A stretch of DNA of 64,000 bases from Terriglobia bacterium (GCA_020073565.1 JAIQEY010000035.1:1-64000); one strand, 5' to 3'; positions 1 to 9,784 are shown, numbered from the stretch's first letter. Notes: generated by a model not told the origin, from the letters alone. Translations and numbers: made by a program.

Positions 1-113
1 TCTAGATTTTGGAGTGTTTCCACAGCCTAACTCCATGATTCCAATAGACCGGGGGGAGGGGGGTACCCACCGTACCAATGGGTTAATACACCAAGAGTTA
101 CTGGCAGGGTTCC

Positions 114-1364
114 TCACTCATACCGCAGCGCTTCGATGGGGTCAAGGCGGGAGGCGCGGATGGCAGGGACCATGCCACTGATGAGGCCGACGCCGATCAG
201 AATCAGAACCGAGATCAGCAAAGTGCCGGGGTTAATCATGAGGCGAATGTCTCCGGCTTCGGCGTGCTTGGCCATGGCGCTATAGAGGGTGAGGCGGCCG
301 ACGGAGACCGAGACCACGTATGCCAGGATGATCCCGCAGAGCCCTCCCAGAAATGTGATGGCGAGCGCTTCGGCCAGGAATTGGAAGAAGATATGGCGGC
401 GGCGAGCGCCAAGCGCTTTTTCGACGCCGATCTCGCGCGTGCGCTGGGTGACGGAAACGAGCATGATGTTCATCAAGCCGACGCCGCCGATGCCGAGCGT
501 AAGCGTGCCGATGAAGCCGAGCAGAATCTTGAGGCCCAGCGTGATCACTTCAAACTGATGGAGCTGCACCATCAGGTTGAACACCATCATCCCGCGCCGG
601 TCGGCAGGATCGAACTTGTGCTGGGCGGCCATGACGTTGCGCACGGACTGCTCGATCCGCTGGTAGTCGTTGGTTTCATAGTTGAACCAGATCGAGCCGA
701 GATAGTGCGTGTCCATGAGGTCACTCATAGTGGTAAAGGGAATGAAGATCAGCCGGTTGATGTCGTTGTCCCCGGCCTGCATCTTGGGGCTATAAATGCC
801 GATGATCTCGAAGCTGAGTCCGTTGAGGCGGAGACGTTCCCCGATAGCGTTGCGCCCGGAGAACAGCTTTTCCTTTACCTCTGCGCCGATGACTGCTACG
901 CGCGCGTGTTGCGCCTGGTCCTGGCTATTGTAGAAGCGGCCCTGATCAAGGCTGATCGCCCGGATGGCGTAGGTATTCGGGTATTCACCAATCACGTTGA
1001 ACGTGAACGAGCGCGTGTCGTACTGAACGGTTGCATTCTTGCCGCAACTCGGGGTGATGTGCATGATCTGAGGAAGGTTGCTGGTCAGCAGGTCAATGTC
1101 TTCCAAGGTGAAGCGAATCGGAACGCCCGCCTTGTCTCCCCCCGCCTGCATGGAGGTGCGGCCGGGAACCACGATCATCATTTTGGTTCCAAAGGTGGCG
1201 AAGATGTTGGCAATGGCGCGACCGAAGCCGTCTCCATAGGCGAGCAGCATGCATACCGTAGCAATGCCCCAGGCCATGCCGAGCATGGTGAGGGCAGTGC
1301 GGCGCCGGTTGTGCCGCATCGCGACATAGGCTTCTTCGAGCAGATCGCGCAGTATCAATTTCAC
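114..1364 (-). CDS. MacB/FtsX-type ABC transporter permease
   Basis: This 416-residue inner-membrane protein has the MacB layout: an N-terminal cytoplasmic stretch and one membrane helix (about 20-45), a large periplasmic domain, then a C-terminal FtsX domain of three helices with the family phrase TQRTREIGVEKALGAR near 310. Such permeases use ATP hydrolysed by a separate LolD-like subunit to move or extrude substrates across the envelope. The start is GTG; its first bases overlap the TGA stop of the upstream permease (GTGA), so the pair is translationally coupled. No ATP-binding subunit is visible, and it could lie beyond the left edge. The substrate cannot be inferred. Confidence 0.9.
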   Translation of the reverse strand: MKLILRDLLEEAYVAMRHNRRRTALTMLGMAWGIATVCMLLAYGDGFGRAIANIFATFGTKMMIVVPGRTSMQAGGDKAGVPIRFTLEDIDLLTSNLPQIMHITPSCGKNATVQYDTRSFTFNVIGEYPNTYAIRAISLDQGRFYNSQDQAQHARVAVIGAEVKEKLFSGRNAIGERLRLNGLSFEIIGIYSPKMQAGDNDINRLIFIPFTTMSDLMDTHYLGSIWFNYETNDYQRIEQSVRNVMAAQHKFDPADRRGMMVFNLMVQLHQFEVITLGLKILLGFIGTLTLGIGGVGLMNIMLVSVTQRTREIGVEKALGARRRHIFFQFLAEALAITFLGGLCGIILAYVVSVSVGRLTLYSAMAKHAEAGDIRLMINPGTLLISVLILIGVGLISGMVPAIRASRLDPIEALRYE

Positions 1365-2608
1365 TCCTGTCGTAGCGCTTCGACCGGTTCGAGACTCGCC
1401 GCTTTGCGCGCGGGATATAAGCCCGCGATGACCCCGGCCAGAGTCAGGCAGCCGATCGCCAGAGTGGCCGTCATCGGAACCAGGCGTGGCGGATCGAAGC
1501 CGCCCGGACCGTTGACCTTGCCGAGAGCCAGCATGAGCCCTCCGGCCAGGCCCATGCCGATCAATCCGCTTACCAGCGTCAGCAGAATTCCCTCGAAAAA
1601 GAACTGCAGCATGATGCTGCGGCTGGTCGCACCCAGAGCTTTACGCAATCCAATTTCGCGCGTTCGCTCGCTGACCGTCACCAGCATGATGTTGATCACT
1701 CCAATCGCGCCCAGCGCGAGCGTGACCAACCCAACCGTTCCCAGGAACTCATCCATGGCATCGAAGATGGCGCCCATCATCTGGGCCTGCTTGACGGTGT
1801 CCCAGCCCTCGAAGGCATCTTCATCGCGATAGTCGAATCCGTGGTTGCGCGCCACTACCTTGCGCACTTCCTCTTGTGCCAGCAGATGGTCCTCGGCGGT
1901 TGTTGGTTGGTAGTTCATGAAAGAGATTGCGTCGTACGCGCCCTCGCCCTTGATAGGGAAGTAGGTGCTCATCACCTGGAAGGGGATATACGCGCGCATG
2001 TTGGTGGAGTTGTCGTCACCGCGACCGACACGCTTCAAGGTGCCGACGACCTGGAAGCGATATTGGTTGAGCAAGACGAAAGCGCCGACCGCGGGACGGC
2101 CAGGAAAAAGATGGCGGGTCATCTCGTCGCCCAGCACCACGACATTGCGTTTCTGGGATTCATCCAGATGGTTGAGCCAGCGGCCTTGCAGGAGCGGCAG
2201 GTATCGAATGCCGCTATATTGCGGTTCGGCCCCCGTCAGTTCACCACTGGCGGTGGCAAACTCGCTGACCGCGTGCACGTCATTGGTGGAAAGAATGGGA
2301 GTGATGGCGCGCACGTGCGGCGCCTCGTTGCGTGCGTCGAGGTAGTCCCGATAGGTAAGATGGTAATAGCGCGCCGAATTCATGCTGCCCTTCACGACGG
2401 GCGCGCGCCCGGGAAAGATGAACATGATGTTCTCGCCGTATTCAGAGAGGCCGCGCTTGTTCCCAATCCGAAAGCCTTCTCCCAGTCCGACCAGCAGAAG
2501 CAGGGAACCGACACCCCAGGCGATCCCGAACATGGTCAGAAACGAACGCACCTTATGCGCCCATAGAGTTCGGAAGATCTGTGCGAAGACGTCGGTCATG
2601 AACTGCAT
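1361..2608 (-). CDS. MacB/FtsX-type ABC transporter permease
   Basis: This 415-residue permease is a paralogue of its downstream neighbour. An N-terminal helix sits within 12-45, followed by a MacB-like periplasmic core and a C-terminal FtsX domain with SERTREIGLRKALGAT. The reading frame stays open upstream to 3097, but that extension is arginine-rich and overlaps the M16 peptidase gene. I therefore start at the ATG at 2608 (MQFMTDVF), which gives the same length as the sister gene; an ATG at 2599 is possible. The two proteins probably form a heterodimeric transmembrane unit. No clear Shine-Dalgarno site precedes the start. Confidence 0.88.
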   Translation of the reverse strand: MQFMTDVFAQIFRTLWAHKVRSFLTMFGIAWGVGSLLLLVGLGEGFRIGNKRGLSEYGENIMFIFPGRAPVVKGSMNSARYYHLTYRDYLDARNEAPHVRAITPILSTNDVHAVSEFATASGELTGAEPQYSGIRYLPLLQGRWLNHLDESQKRNVVVLGDEMTRHLFPGRPAVGAFVLLNQYRFQVVGTLKRVGRGDDNSTNMRAYIPFQVMSTYFPIKGEGAYDAISFMNYQPTTAEDHLLAQEEVRKVVARNHGFDYRDEDAFEGWDTVKQAQMMGAIFDAMDEFLGTVGLVTLALGAIGVINIMLVTVSERTREIGLRKALGATSRSIMLQFFFEGILLTLVSGLIGMGLAGGLMLALGKVNGPGGFDPPRLVPMTATLAIGCLTLAGVIAGLYPARKAASLEPVEALRQE

Positions 2609-2730
2609 AGGGTCAGCAACACCACTCTTATCAATTTTACTAGAGGGAGCGGCGGGTTCATGTGTGCTGCAACGACGATGAAGAAGAAGATCCAGCAGGC
2701 TGCTAAAAGGCAGAAATGCACACGCCACAC

Positions 2731-4008
2731 TTAGCAAACTAGCTGATCGCGCGTCAGTTTCAGACCTGTCAAGTTGCCGAGGATCGTGACTGCGATCTGG
2801 TCGGTACTGAAGAATTCGTTGGCAGTTTGCTGGAGATCTTCGGTGGTTACCGCTTCGATACGTTCGATCAATTCGTCGAGTGTATAGAAACGGTCGAAGT
2901 ACATTTCCTGACGGGCAAGATTCGACATACGCGCGGTCGAGGATTCGAGCGAGAGCATGAGGCTGCCCTTGAGCTGGTCCTTGGAGCGGCGTACCTCCTC
3001 TTCCGGCACCGGGGTTGATTTCAGGTTCCGGAACTCGGCGACTACGCACTCGATTACCTTGATGGCAGACTCGCGCGAGGTGCCGGCGTAGACACACATG
3101 GACCCGGTGTCGCGGTAGGGATTGAGGTCGCTGTAGATCGAATAAGCTAATCCCTGGCGCTCGCGTACGTTCTGGAACAAGCGCGAACTCATGCCGCCGC
3201 CGAGCAGCGTGTTCAAGATGTAGGAGGCGTGGCGGTGTTCGTGGGCGACGGGATGGGAAGGTACGCCGATGCAGATTTGCACCTGCTCGAGCGACTTCTT
3301 GTTGCGCAGGTTGATACGCGAAAAGGTTTTCGGCGCGGGCGAGTGCAAGCCATTTTTTGACGGTTTCACGTGCTGGAAGTGTTGGGCCACCAGCTCGACG
3401 AAACGGTCGTGGTCGAGGTTCCCAGCGGCCGAGACAATGAGATTGCTGGGGGCGAAGTGATGTCCGTAAAATCGGGAGACCACGGATCGCTCAAATTTTT
3501 TAACGGTCTCTCGCGTACCCAGGATGGGGCGGCCAAGGGCGTGATCCTTCCAGAAACTCTGCGTGAAGATTTCATGGACCAGATAGTCGGGATTGTCCTG
3601 GTCCATCTTGATTTCTTCCAGGATGACGCTGCGTTCTTTGGCAATGTCAGCGGCATCAAAGACAGGATGGAGGACGAGATCGCTCAGCACATCCATGGCG
3701 ACGGGGAGGTGCTCATCGAGAACCTTAATGTTGAAACAGATACATTCTTTGGCGGTGAAGGCGTCCATGTTACCGCCGATCGAATCGACCTGGCGGGCGA
3801 TGGCCTCGGCGGAGCGCGTCTCCGTGCCTTTGAACACCATGTGTTCGATGAAATGAGAGATGCCATTCCATTCGGAATCCTCGTCGCGCGAGCCCGACTT
3901 GAGCCAGATGCCGATCGAGACCGAGCGGATGTGGGACATCTGCTCCGTGATGACCGTGAGGCCATTGGGCAATACCTGACGACGAATGTTGCGGGTCTCC
4001 TTGACCAT
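2731..4008 (-). CDS. M16 family zinc metallopeptidase (processing-peptidase-like)
   Basis: A 425-residue protein with the inverted zinc motif HxxEH (His52, Glu55, His56, in SHFIEHMVFKG). The third ligand region is near ERSVILEEIKMDQD at about 130. The C-terminal half carries the M16 substrate-binding domain with GGGMSSRLFQNVRE. The length fits the bacterial PqqL/YmxG and mitochondrial processing peptidase beta class of about 420 residues. No signal peptide is seen, so it is probably cytoplasmic and degrades or trims peptides. It starts at ATG 4008, divergent from rlmN, and the ABC permease pair follows 122 bases downstream. Confidence 0.92.
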   Translation of the reverse strand: MVKETRNIRRQVLPNGLTVITEQMSHIRSVSIGIWLKSGSRDEDSEWNGISHFIEHMVFKGTETRSAEAIARQVDSIGGNMDAFTAKECICFNIKVLDEHLPVAMDVLSDLVLHPVFDAADIAKERSVILEEIKMDQDNPDYLVHEIFTQSFWKDHALGRPILGTRETVKKFERSVVSRFYGHHFAPSNLIVSAAGNLDHDRFVELVAQHFQHVKPSKNGLHSPAPKTFSRINLRNKKSLEQVQICIGVPSHPVAHEHRHASYILNTLLGGGMSSRLFQNVRERQGLAYSIYSDLNPYRDTGSMCVYAGTSRESAIKVIECVVAEFRNLKSTPVPEEEVRRSKDQLKGSLMLSLESSTARMSNLARQEMYFDRFYTLDELIERIEAVTTEDLQQTANEFFSTDQIAVTILGNLTGLKLTRDQLVC

Positions 4009-4133
4009 CGAGTTCCGATCCTGCGTAGACTGGAGTGGCGGGTTCTTTCTCTATTTTCCCACAAGGCGGGCGATGTTGCTGGTGGTTGAACTTAATGCTT
4101 GATTTTGTTTAACTTACGAGTATTACGATGGAG

Positions 4134-4177
4134 GAACGGGCGCCCTCGCCCGTTCAGCCGGGCGGGGAAGCCCGGCT
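4134..4177. repeat. Tandem GC-rich hairpins upstream of rlmN
   Basis: Two adjacent perfect stems. GAACGGGCG pairs with CGCCCGTTC across a CCCT loop (4134-4155), and AGCCGGGC pairs with GCCCGGCT across GGGGAA (4156-4177). They lie 18 bases before the rlmN start. The first stem shares its GGGCG arm and four-base loop with the element at 37148-37175. Confidence 0.75.
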
Positions 4178-4194
4178 TTCCACTGCCAAGTTCA

Positions 4195-5343
4195 ATGCAA
4201 AGCTCGCCGCACAATTCGCTCCTCGGTCTTACGCTTCAGGAACTTACGAATCTGGTTCTGGAGTCAAACCAGCCTGCCTATCGGGCCCAGCAGTTGTTTG
4301 ACGCCTTGTATCGGCAAAGGACGGAAGACCTCGATCAGATCTCTACCCTGCCGCGCGAATACCGCACGCAATTGAACGGACAGGGCTGGGGTGTCGGGAT
4401 GCCGAGGATCACGCGGAAGTTCGAGTCGCGCGACGCCACCATTCGATATCTGGTGGAAATGGGGGACGGGGAGACGGTCGAAACCGTCTGGATGCCGGAG
4501 GGTGACGACGGAGAGAGCGGAGATGGCAGCGAGGCGGGTGATGAGATCGAGTCCGGGACCGCAGCCGCCACATGGCGGCGCGCAACGATCTGCGTTTCGA
4601 GCCAGGTAGGATGCGCGGTCAATTGCCGGTTCTGCCTGACGGCTCTGCTTGGGGTCAAGCGCAACCTCGAAGCGGGAGAGATTGTGGGACAGGTTGCGGC
4701 CGTGCTGCGCGAGCAAAAAGTCGAACCGCCGACGCAGCGCGTCAACTTGGTCTTCATGGGTATGGGCGAGCCCTTTCTGAATTACGAAAACTTCATGAAG
4801 GCGGTGCGGCTGCTGGTGGAGGGCGTCGGGATTCCGGAGTCGCGGATGACGGTTTCGACGGCTGGCATCGTGCCCCGCATCCACGATTTTGGAAGGGAGC
4901 CGGTGCGGCCCAAGCTGGCGATCTCGCTGAACGGGCCGAATGATGAGTTGCGAAGCGCAGTGATGCCTTTGAACCGGAAATGGAATCTGAGCGACCTGAT
5001 GAAGGCGGCGCGGGAGTTTCCGCTGCGGGCGCGGGAGCGGCTCACCTTCGAATACGTTTTGTTGGCGGGCGTGAATGACGCACCGGAGCATGCACGGGCC
5101 GTGTCAGAACTAGTGCGCGGCATGCGCGCGAAGATCAATCTGATTGCGTTGAATCCCGGGTCCGAACTGCCTTACCAAACGCCCGAGCGGGAGCGCGTGA
5201 TGGAATTTCAGCGGATTCTGGTTGCATCGGGCATCCCCGCGTTTGTCCGCCGGCCGCGCGGGCGCGATATTTTTGCCGCTTGCGGGCAACTGAAGAGAAC
5301 GGTAGAAGTTGAACCCAAAGAGCAGGCCAGCCCGCGAGTTTAG
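4195..5343 (+). CDS. rlmN: Dual-specificity rRNA/tRNA adenine C2-methyltransferase RlmN
   Basis: A radical SAM methyltransferase that places a methyl group on C2 of A2503 in 23S rRNA and of A37 in some tRNAs. The cluster-binding motif CxxxCxxC is Cys140, Cys144, Cys147 (CAVNCRFC). The second catalytic cysteine is in FAACGQL near 363. MGMGEPFLNY is also typical of the family. Upstream in-frame codons pass through a hairpin repeat, so I start at ATG 4195, giving 382 residues. An acidic low-complexity insert occupies about 103-127, just before the radical SAM core. The stop overlaps the stop of the convergent kinase gene. Confidence 0.95.
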   Translation: MQSSPHNSLLGLTLQELTNLVLESNQPAYRAQQLFDALYRQRTEDLDQISTLPREYRTQLNGQGWGVGMPRITRKFESRDATIRYLVEMGDGETVETVWMPEGDDGESGDGSEAGDEIESGTAAATWRRATICVSSQVGCAVNCRFCLTALLGVKRNLEAGEIVGQVAAVLREQKVEPPTQRVNLVFMGMGEPFLNYENFMKAVRLLVEGVGIPESRMTVSTAGIVPRIHDFGREPVRPKLAISLNGPNDELRSAVMPLNRKWNLSDLMKAAREFPLRARERLTFEYVLLAGVNDAPEHARAVSELVRGMRAKINLIALNPGSELPYQTPERERVMEFQRILVASGIPAFVRRPRGRDIFAACGQLKRTVEVEPKEQASPRV

Positions 5344-7106
5344 GACCCGACCGCGGAACCGGTTGGGATGACGGGACGGGAAGGCGAAGAGCCACTCGAT
5401 GTCTTGGTGGCAACGGGCAGTTCGAGCCGGAACGCAGCGAACCCGCCGCGCGATACCCGCGCCTGGATGCGCCCGCCGTGTTCCTCCACGATTCGACAAC
5501 AGGCGTTCAGCGACAGGGTGGAAGGTTTGTTCCCGCTCTCCGAGGTGCCCAGAGGCTGGTAGGGCTCACTGGAGGCGCTATCTGTTCTGAAATCAAGCAC
5601 CACGAAGCTGTTCTCCTGGCGCGTTTGCACATAAAGTCCGGGGTGCGTATCCGCATTGAGTTGGCTGGCGATCTGTCCCGCAAGGTGCAGACACACGTGG
5701 AGTAGCTGGTTGGAGTCCGCGACTACGGGAGGAAGGGATGAGCCGAGCACAAGGCGAAGCGCAGTGTGCTGCTCTTCCAGTTGGGGCTCGATCAGACGCA
5801 TGGCAGTCCGCAGAACAGAGTTCACATCCACGGGCGTCATGCGAGCGGGAGTCTCACGGGCAAAGGTTAACAGGTTGGCGACCAGCGTCTTGGTACGACG
5901 CACCTGCACCGCAATGCGGTCTGCCAGTCGTTGTTCCTGGGGTGGCAAGCTGGATTCGGCCAGAATGTCGGAGTACCCAAGCATAGCGGTCAGAGGATTG
6001 TTGATCTCGTGGGCGGCGCCGCCAACCAACCGCCCGAGCGACGCGAGCTTTTCCGATTGAATGAGCTGGGCCTGCAGGGTTTGCAGGTCGTCAAATGAGC
6101 GGCGAGATGTTTCGAGCAGCCGGGTGAGCTCTTTGCCCAGCAGGGTCTGCCGCCAGAACACCATGGCGCCCATGACCACCGTTGTAAGAAGGGTCAAAGT
6201 AATGCGGAATTTTCTAACCGGTGAGGGTACGGCAGCGTGGAACAGGGCGTGCAAGGCGAATCCGGGAAGGCTGAAGATCGCGAGCATCCCAAGCCGGCTG
6301 ATCCGAATTCCCAAGATCGGTTCCGACGGCTTCGACTGCGCGAGATCCCATCGTGGGGCGAATAGGGCGACGGTGGCGATCCAGGCGATGGAAATGGTCA
6401 GGGGGATGTCGTAGAAGCTTCCGCTGTAATAGCGATGGTGTTCGATGGCCCAGTTCGCCACATAGGAACTGGAGGCATAGAGGGCGCTGGCCCCCAGCAG
6501 TTGCCCGTAAAGGTGGCGCCAGCCGCCATGTGCGGTGTAGGCAAGAAAAGCGAGGGAGACGAGCAGAACCAATTTCTCGGTCAAGTAGACGAGGTTGAAA
6601 TTGTTTCCGTAGATGGCCTGGTCAACTTGCACCGCTTGCCATGGGATCACAGCGTATACATAGAGGAAGACCCACCAGGTGACCAGGAGTGAGAGATCCA
6701 GCATGCGGATGTCGGAATCCCGCTCGTCGTCACGAAGATGGGGAAGGACCGCCAGGGCCGCCATCATGGGGACCAGGTGCAGGAAAAGGACAACGTCGCC
6801 GCTAAACGGTTCCGGCACATCTTGCCGCTTGACCACCTCGAAGTAATTCCACATTGCCTGATAGGCGAGCCAAAACAACATGCCGCCGGTCATGAGGATC
6901 CAGAAGACCCGCAGGCGGGGTCTGGGGTTGCATGAGGGCAAGGTGCTGGGGAGAAAGGAGGCCGTAGCGACCAGGAGAAGCGCGCCCTGGATGAGGTCGC
7001 TGGCCACGGTCAGGGTCTCGCCGTGTGCCATGGAGAGGGAGACCGCAATCTGGGTCAGAACCAGAACGGCGAGCAGGCAACTCCAGAGTTTGATCCGGGG
7101 CGACAA
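5340..7106 (-). CDS. Membrane sensor histidine kinase with degenerate ATPase domain
   Basis: This 588-residue protein begins with eight or more hydrophobic segments (about 7-320). A short linker leads to a HisKA domain with a good H-box (SLGRLVGGAAHEINNPL, His366). The C-terminal ATP-binding domain looks worn. At the N-box position there is QLLHVCLHLAGQ with no Asn, the DxGxG box reads DFRTDSASSE, and no GTGLGL box is present, although EEHGGRI and the final beta strands remain. It may act as a phosphatase, or be phosphorylated by a partner kinase. It is transcribed divergently from the next kinase gene. Confidence 0.85.
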   Translation of the reverse strand: MSPRIKLWSCLLAVLVLTQIAVSLSMAHGETLTVASDLIQGALLLVATASFLPSTLPSCNPRPRLRVFWILMTGGMLFWLAYQAMWNYFEVVKRQDVPEPFSGDVVLFLHLVPMMAALAVLPHLRDDERDSDIRMLDLSLLVTWWVFLYVYAVIPWQAVQVDQAIYGNNFNLVYLTEKLVLLVSLAFLAYTAHGGWRHLYGQLLGASALYASSSYVANWAIEHHRYYSGSFYDIPLTISIAWIATVALFAPRWDLAQSKPSEPILGIRISRLGMLAIFSLPGFALHALFHAAVPSPVRKFRITLTLLTTVVMGAMVFWRQTLLGKELTRLLETSRRSFDDLQTLQAQLIQSEKLASLGRLVGGAAHEINNPLTAMLGYSDILAESSLPPQEQRLADRIAVQVRRTKTLVANLLTFARETPARMTPVDVNSVLRTAMRLIEPQLEEQHTALRLVLGSSLPPVVADSNQLLHVCLHLAGQIASQLNADTHPGLYVQTRQENSFVVLDFRTDSASSEPYQPLGTSESGNKPSTLSLNACCRIVEEHGGRIQARVSRGGFAAFRLELPVATKTSSGSSPSRPVIPTGSAVGS

Positions 7107-7242
7107 GGCAGGAGACTCCGGCCCCTATTGTAGAGCGGGAGCCAACGCGGAGGCGATTACTTGTGTAATCCCGATGCGTTCAAGCCTCGCTGCGTAGCAC
7201 TGCGCGGACAGGAGTGTTCGGGGGTGTGGAGTTCTGTGGAGA

Positions 7243-9102
7243 TTGACCGTAGAATTGGCCCTGAACAACGTGACTCCCTTGTCTTGGATAGTTCCGCGGT
7301 TTCGGGACCTCTGGCGTTTCCGGGCCCCCCTCAGTGCGGGTGAGATTAGGCGTACCGAGCGCTGGCTGGCGACGGCACGGGTGGCGCTTTCAATTGCTGC
7401 CGTTTTCGCGGTGTGGGGGGAGCCCGCGAGCGGCACGGTCTATCCGTTCTGGATGTGGGTGTTCCTAGGGCTCTACCTGGTGCATGGCGTGGTCGTGATG
7501 CTACTGTTGCGCTTTCGTCCCCAGTCGACGCACGCCTTTCGCCTGGTGGTACATAGCGTTGACATCGTGTGGCCGGTGCTGATTTCGATGTTCACCACTG
7601 CCCAGCGCGGGCCATTTTTCCTGTTTTTTGTCTTTGTGATGGTAGCGGCGGCCTACCGGTGGGGGCTCTGGGAGACATTGGGCACAGCGGCCGTTGCGGT
7701 GACGTTGCTTTGGGCAGAAGCACTCGCCATGCGCGAGGGGCTGGACCGGGTAGTCAGCGGCGGGTTGCGCGTTGTGCATTTTCCGCAGCTGAATGTCAGT
7801 ATGAGGGAACTGGACCCGCAGCAGTTGTTCATGAGTTCGGTGTACTTAATGGTGCTCGGCGGGCTGCTGGCATACATGGCGGACAACCAGAAGAAGGTGC
7901 GAGCCGAGCGCGCGGTGATCAATCGCGTTCTCAGTTCTACCCGAGTCGAAGCGGGGCTGACCGGGACCATGCACCAGATTCTTGGGGAGATCCTGAGCAT
8001 CTATGGAGCGCGCCGGGTTGTGAGCGCGTCGCAGGAAGCGAACAGTTACCGGGTTTTCCTGGCGGAGGTGAATCGGAGTGCGGAAGGCGCCGACCCGTTG
8101 CGCTGGCGAGAAGCACTGCCGGAATCCGAGACAAAATATCTATTCGAATCGCCGGCCGATGCAATCTACGCGACCCGGAATGCAAAGGGATTCCAAACGG
8201 TCGCGTTGGATCGCGCAGGGAATCGCCTGCGTGATGTGGACACTGTCTTCCTCAATGACCTCTCGGGGATAGAAACGTTTGAGACGATGGTTTCCATCGC
8301 CTTCGTCTTTGGGCGCGAGTGGTCGAGTCGCGTCTTTCTGTTTGATCCGGAGATGATGGGAGACCCCGACGAAGAGCTGCGTTTCCTGCAGGAATTCGGA
8401 CAGCAAGTAGGGCCGGCGGTCTACAACGTATACCTAGTTCGGCGGCTGCGCGAACGCGCGGGGGCGCTGGAGCGGGCGCGGTTCGCGCGCGAACTGCACG
8501 ACGGCGCTATTCAGTCCCTGATCGCGGTCGAAATGCAACTGGATGTGCTGCGCCGGCAGTCGGGAACGCAATCGCCCGTCGTGCATGATGAACTGGGGAG
8601 AATCCAGCAACTGCTGCGGGAAGAAGTTCTCAAACTGCGTGAACTCATGCAGGCGATGAAATCGTTTGAGGTCAATGCGGAACGGCTTCTCGGCTTCATT
8701 TCCGACACGGTCGAGCGATTCCGGCGGGAGACGGGGATTTCGGCCGAGTTTGTCAGCGAACTGGAGCGGGTGGAACTGCCGCAGAAGGTATGCCGGGAAC
8801 TGGCGCGCATTGTGCAGGAAAGCCTGGTCAATGTGCGGAAGCACAGCGGCGCACACCATGTGCTGGTGCGGCTGGCGCAAAGAGCCGACAACCTGCAATT
8901 GACGGTGGAGGACGATGGCCAGGGATTTCCCTTTTCCGGCAGGCTGTCGGAGACGGAACTGGAGACCACCGGCAAGGGGCCGGCGGTCATCCGGGAAAGA
9001 GTCCGCTTGCTTGCCGGCGAACTCACGATAGAATCGAACCCTGGACATGGCGCTCGGCTGGAGGTACGCATCCCGCCGATGCGAAGAGCAAATCATGGAT
9101 AG
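7243..9102 (+). CDS. NarL-partner sensor histidine kinase (HisKA_3 class)
   Basis: A 619-residue kinase: five or six N-terminal membrane helices (about 42-215), a GAF-like region (about 230-400), a HisKA_3 dimerisation helix with ARELHDGAIQSL (His419), and an HATPase_c domain with ESLVNVRKHSGA and EDDGQGF. This architecture pairs with LuxR-type response regulators, and exactly such a gene overlaps its end by 8 bases. The reading frame begins at TTG 7243, but the GGAG site there is too close to be comfortable; a GTG at 7270 is an alternative. The signal sensed is unknown. Confidence 0.92.
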   Translation: MTVELALNNVTPLSWIVPRFRDLWRFRAPLSAGEIRRTERWLATARVALSIAAVFAVWGEPASGTVYPFWMWVFLGLYLVHGVVVMLLLRFRPQSTHAFRLVVHSVDIVWPVLISMFTTAQRGPFFLFFVFVMVAAAYRWGLWETLGTAAVAVTLLWAEALAMREGLDRVVSGGLRVVHFPQLNVSMRELDPQQLFMSSVYLMVLGGLLAYMADNQKKVRAERAVINRVLSSTRVEAGLTGTMHQILGEILSIYGARRVVSASQEANSYRVFLAEVNRSAEGADPLRWREALPESETKYLFESPADAIYATRNAKGFQTVALDRAGNRLRDVDTVFLNDLSGIETFETMVSIAFVFGREWSSRVFLFDPEMMGDPDEELRFLQEFGQQVGPAVYNVYLVRRLRERAGALERARFARELHDGAIQSLIAVEMQLDVLRRQSGTQSPVVHDELGRIQQLLREEVLKLRELMQAMKSFEVNAERLLGFISDTVERFRRETGISAEFVSELERVELPQKVCRELARIVQESLVNVRKHSGAHHVLVRLAQRADNLQLTVEDDGQGFPFSGRLSETELETTGKGPAVIRERVRLLAGELTIESNPGHGARLEVRIPPMRRANHG

Positions 9103-9784
9103 ACGCACACAGCCGATTCGCATTGTGATTGCCGACGATCATCCGATCTTCCGTGATGGTCTGCGGCGCCTGCTGGAGTCCGAACCCGACATGAAAGTTG
9201 TCGGAGAAGCCTGCGACGGCCTGGAGGCCGTCAAACTGGCCACCGGCATCAAGCCCGACATTCTTCTGCTCGACTTGGCCATGCCGCACCACACCGGCCT
9301 CGACGCCCTGCGTGACCTGAACACCAATGCCGGAGCTGCAGGTACAGTGCGCATCATCCTCTTGACGGCTGCCGCCGAAAAGAAGCAGGTGGTCGAGGCA
9401 CTGCAACTGGGGGCGCGCGGGGTGGTGCTGAAAGATTCCGCGACCCAGTTGCTGCTCAAGAGTATTCATGCGGTGATGTCGGGCGAGTACTGGGTGGGAC
9501 GCGAGAGCGTTTCGAACCTGGTGCAGTACCTCCGCAACCTGATGCAGAGCACCAGCGAGGAATCGAAGCAAAAGAAATTCGGATTGACGCCGCGGGAACT
9601 GGAGATCGTGTCGGCGGTAGTCGCGGGCTACGCCAACCGGGAAATCGCGGAATACTTCAAAATCAGCGAAGACACCGTGAAGCACCACCTCAGCAATATC
9701 TTCGACAAACTCGGTGTCTCGACCCGTCTGGAACTGGCGTTGTTTGCTGTGAACCAGGGGCTTCCAATTAGAACTATCTTGTAA
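9095..9784 (+). CDS. NarL/LuxR-family response regulator
   Basis: A 229-residue transcription factor. The receiver domain has acidic pocket residues Asp14 and Asp15 and the phosphoacceptor Asp60 (LLLDLAMP). A C-terminal LuxR helix-turn-helix reads LTPRELEIVSAVVAGYANRE and TVKHHLSNIFDKL. Start codon ATG 9095 lies inside the last codons of the kinase gene, so expression is coupled. It should be phosphorylated by that kinase and bind DNA as a dimer. A Flp pilin gene starts 157 bases downstream on the same strand and is a plausible but unproven target. Confidence 0.95.
   Translation: MDRRTQPIRIVIADDHPIFRDGLRRLLESEPDMKVVGEACDGLEAVKLATGIKPDILLLDLAMPHHTGLDALRDLNTNAGAAGTVRIILLTAAAEKKQVVEALQLGARGVVLKDSATQLLLKSIHAVMSGEYWVGRESVSNLVQYLRNLMQSTSEESKQKKFGLTPRELEIVSAVVAGYANREIAEYFKISEDTVKHHLSNIFDKLGVSTRLELALFAVNQGLPIRTIL

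Noticed and set aside
264..1832. Long plus-strand open frame (522 residues) opposite the ABC permeases
   Set aside because: It is antisense to two well-supported permeases and has the low-complexity charged composition of a shadow frame.
3370..4089. Plus-strand open frame opposite the M16 peptidase
   Set aside because: Shadow frame; the peptidase on the other strand carries HxxEH and a full domain.
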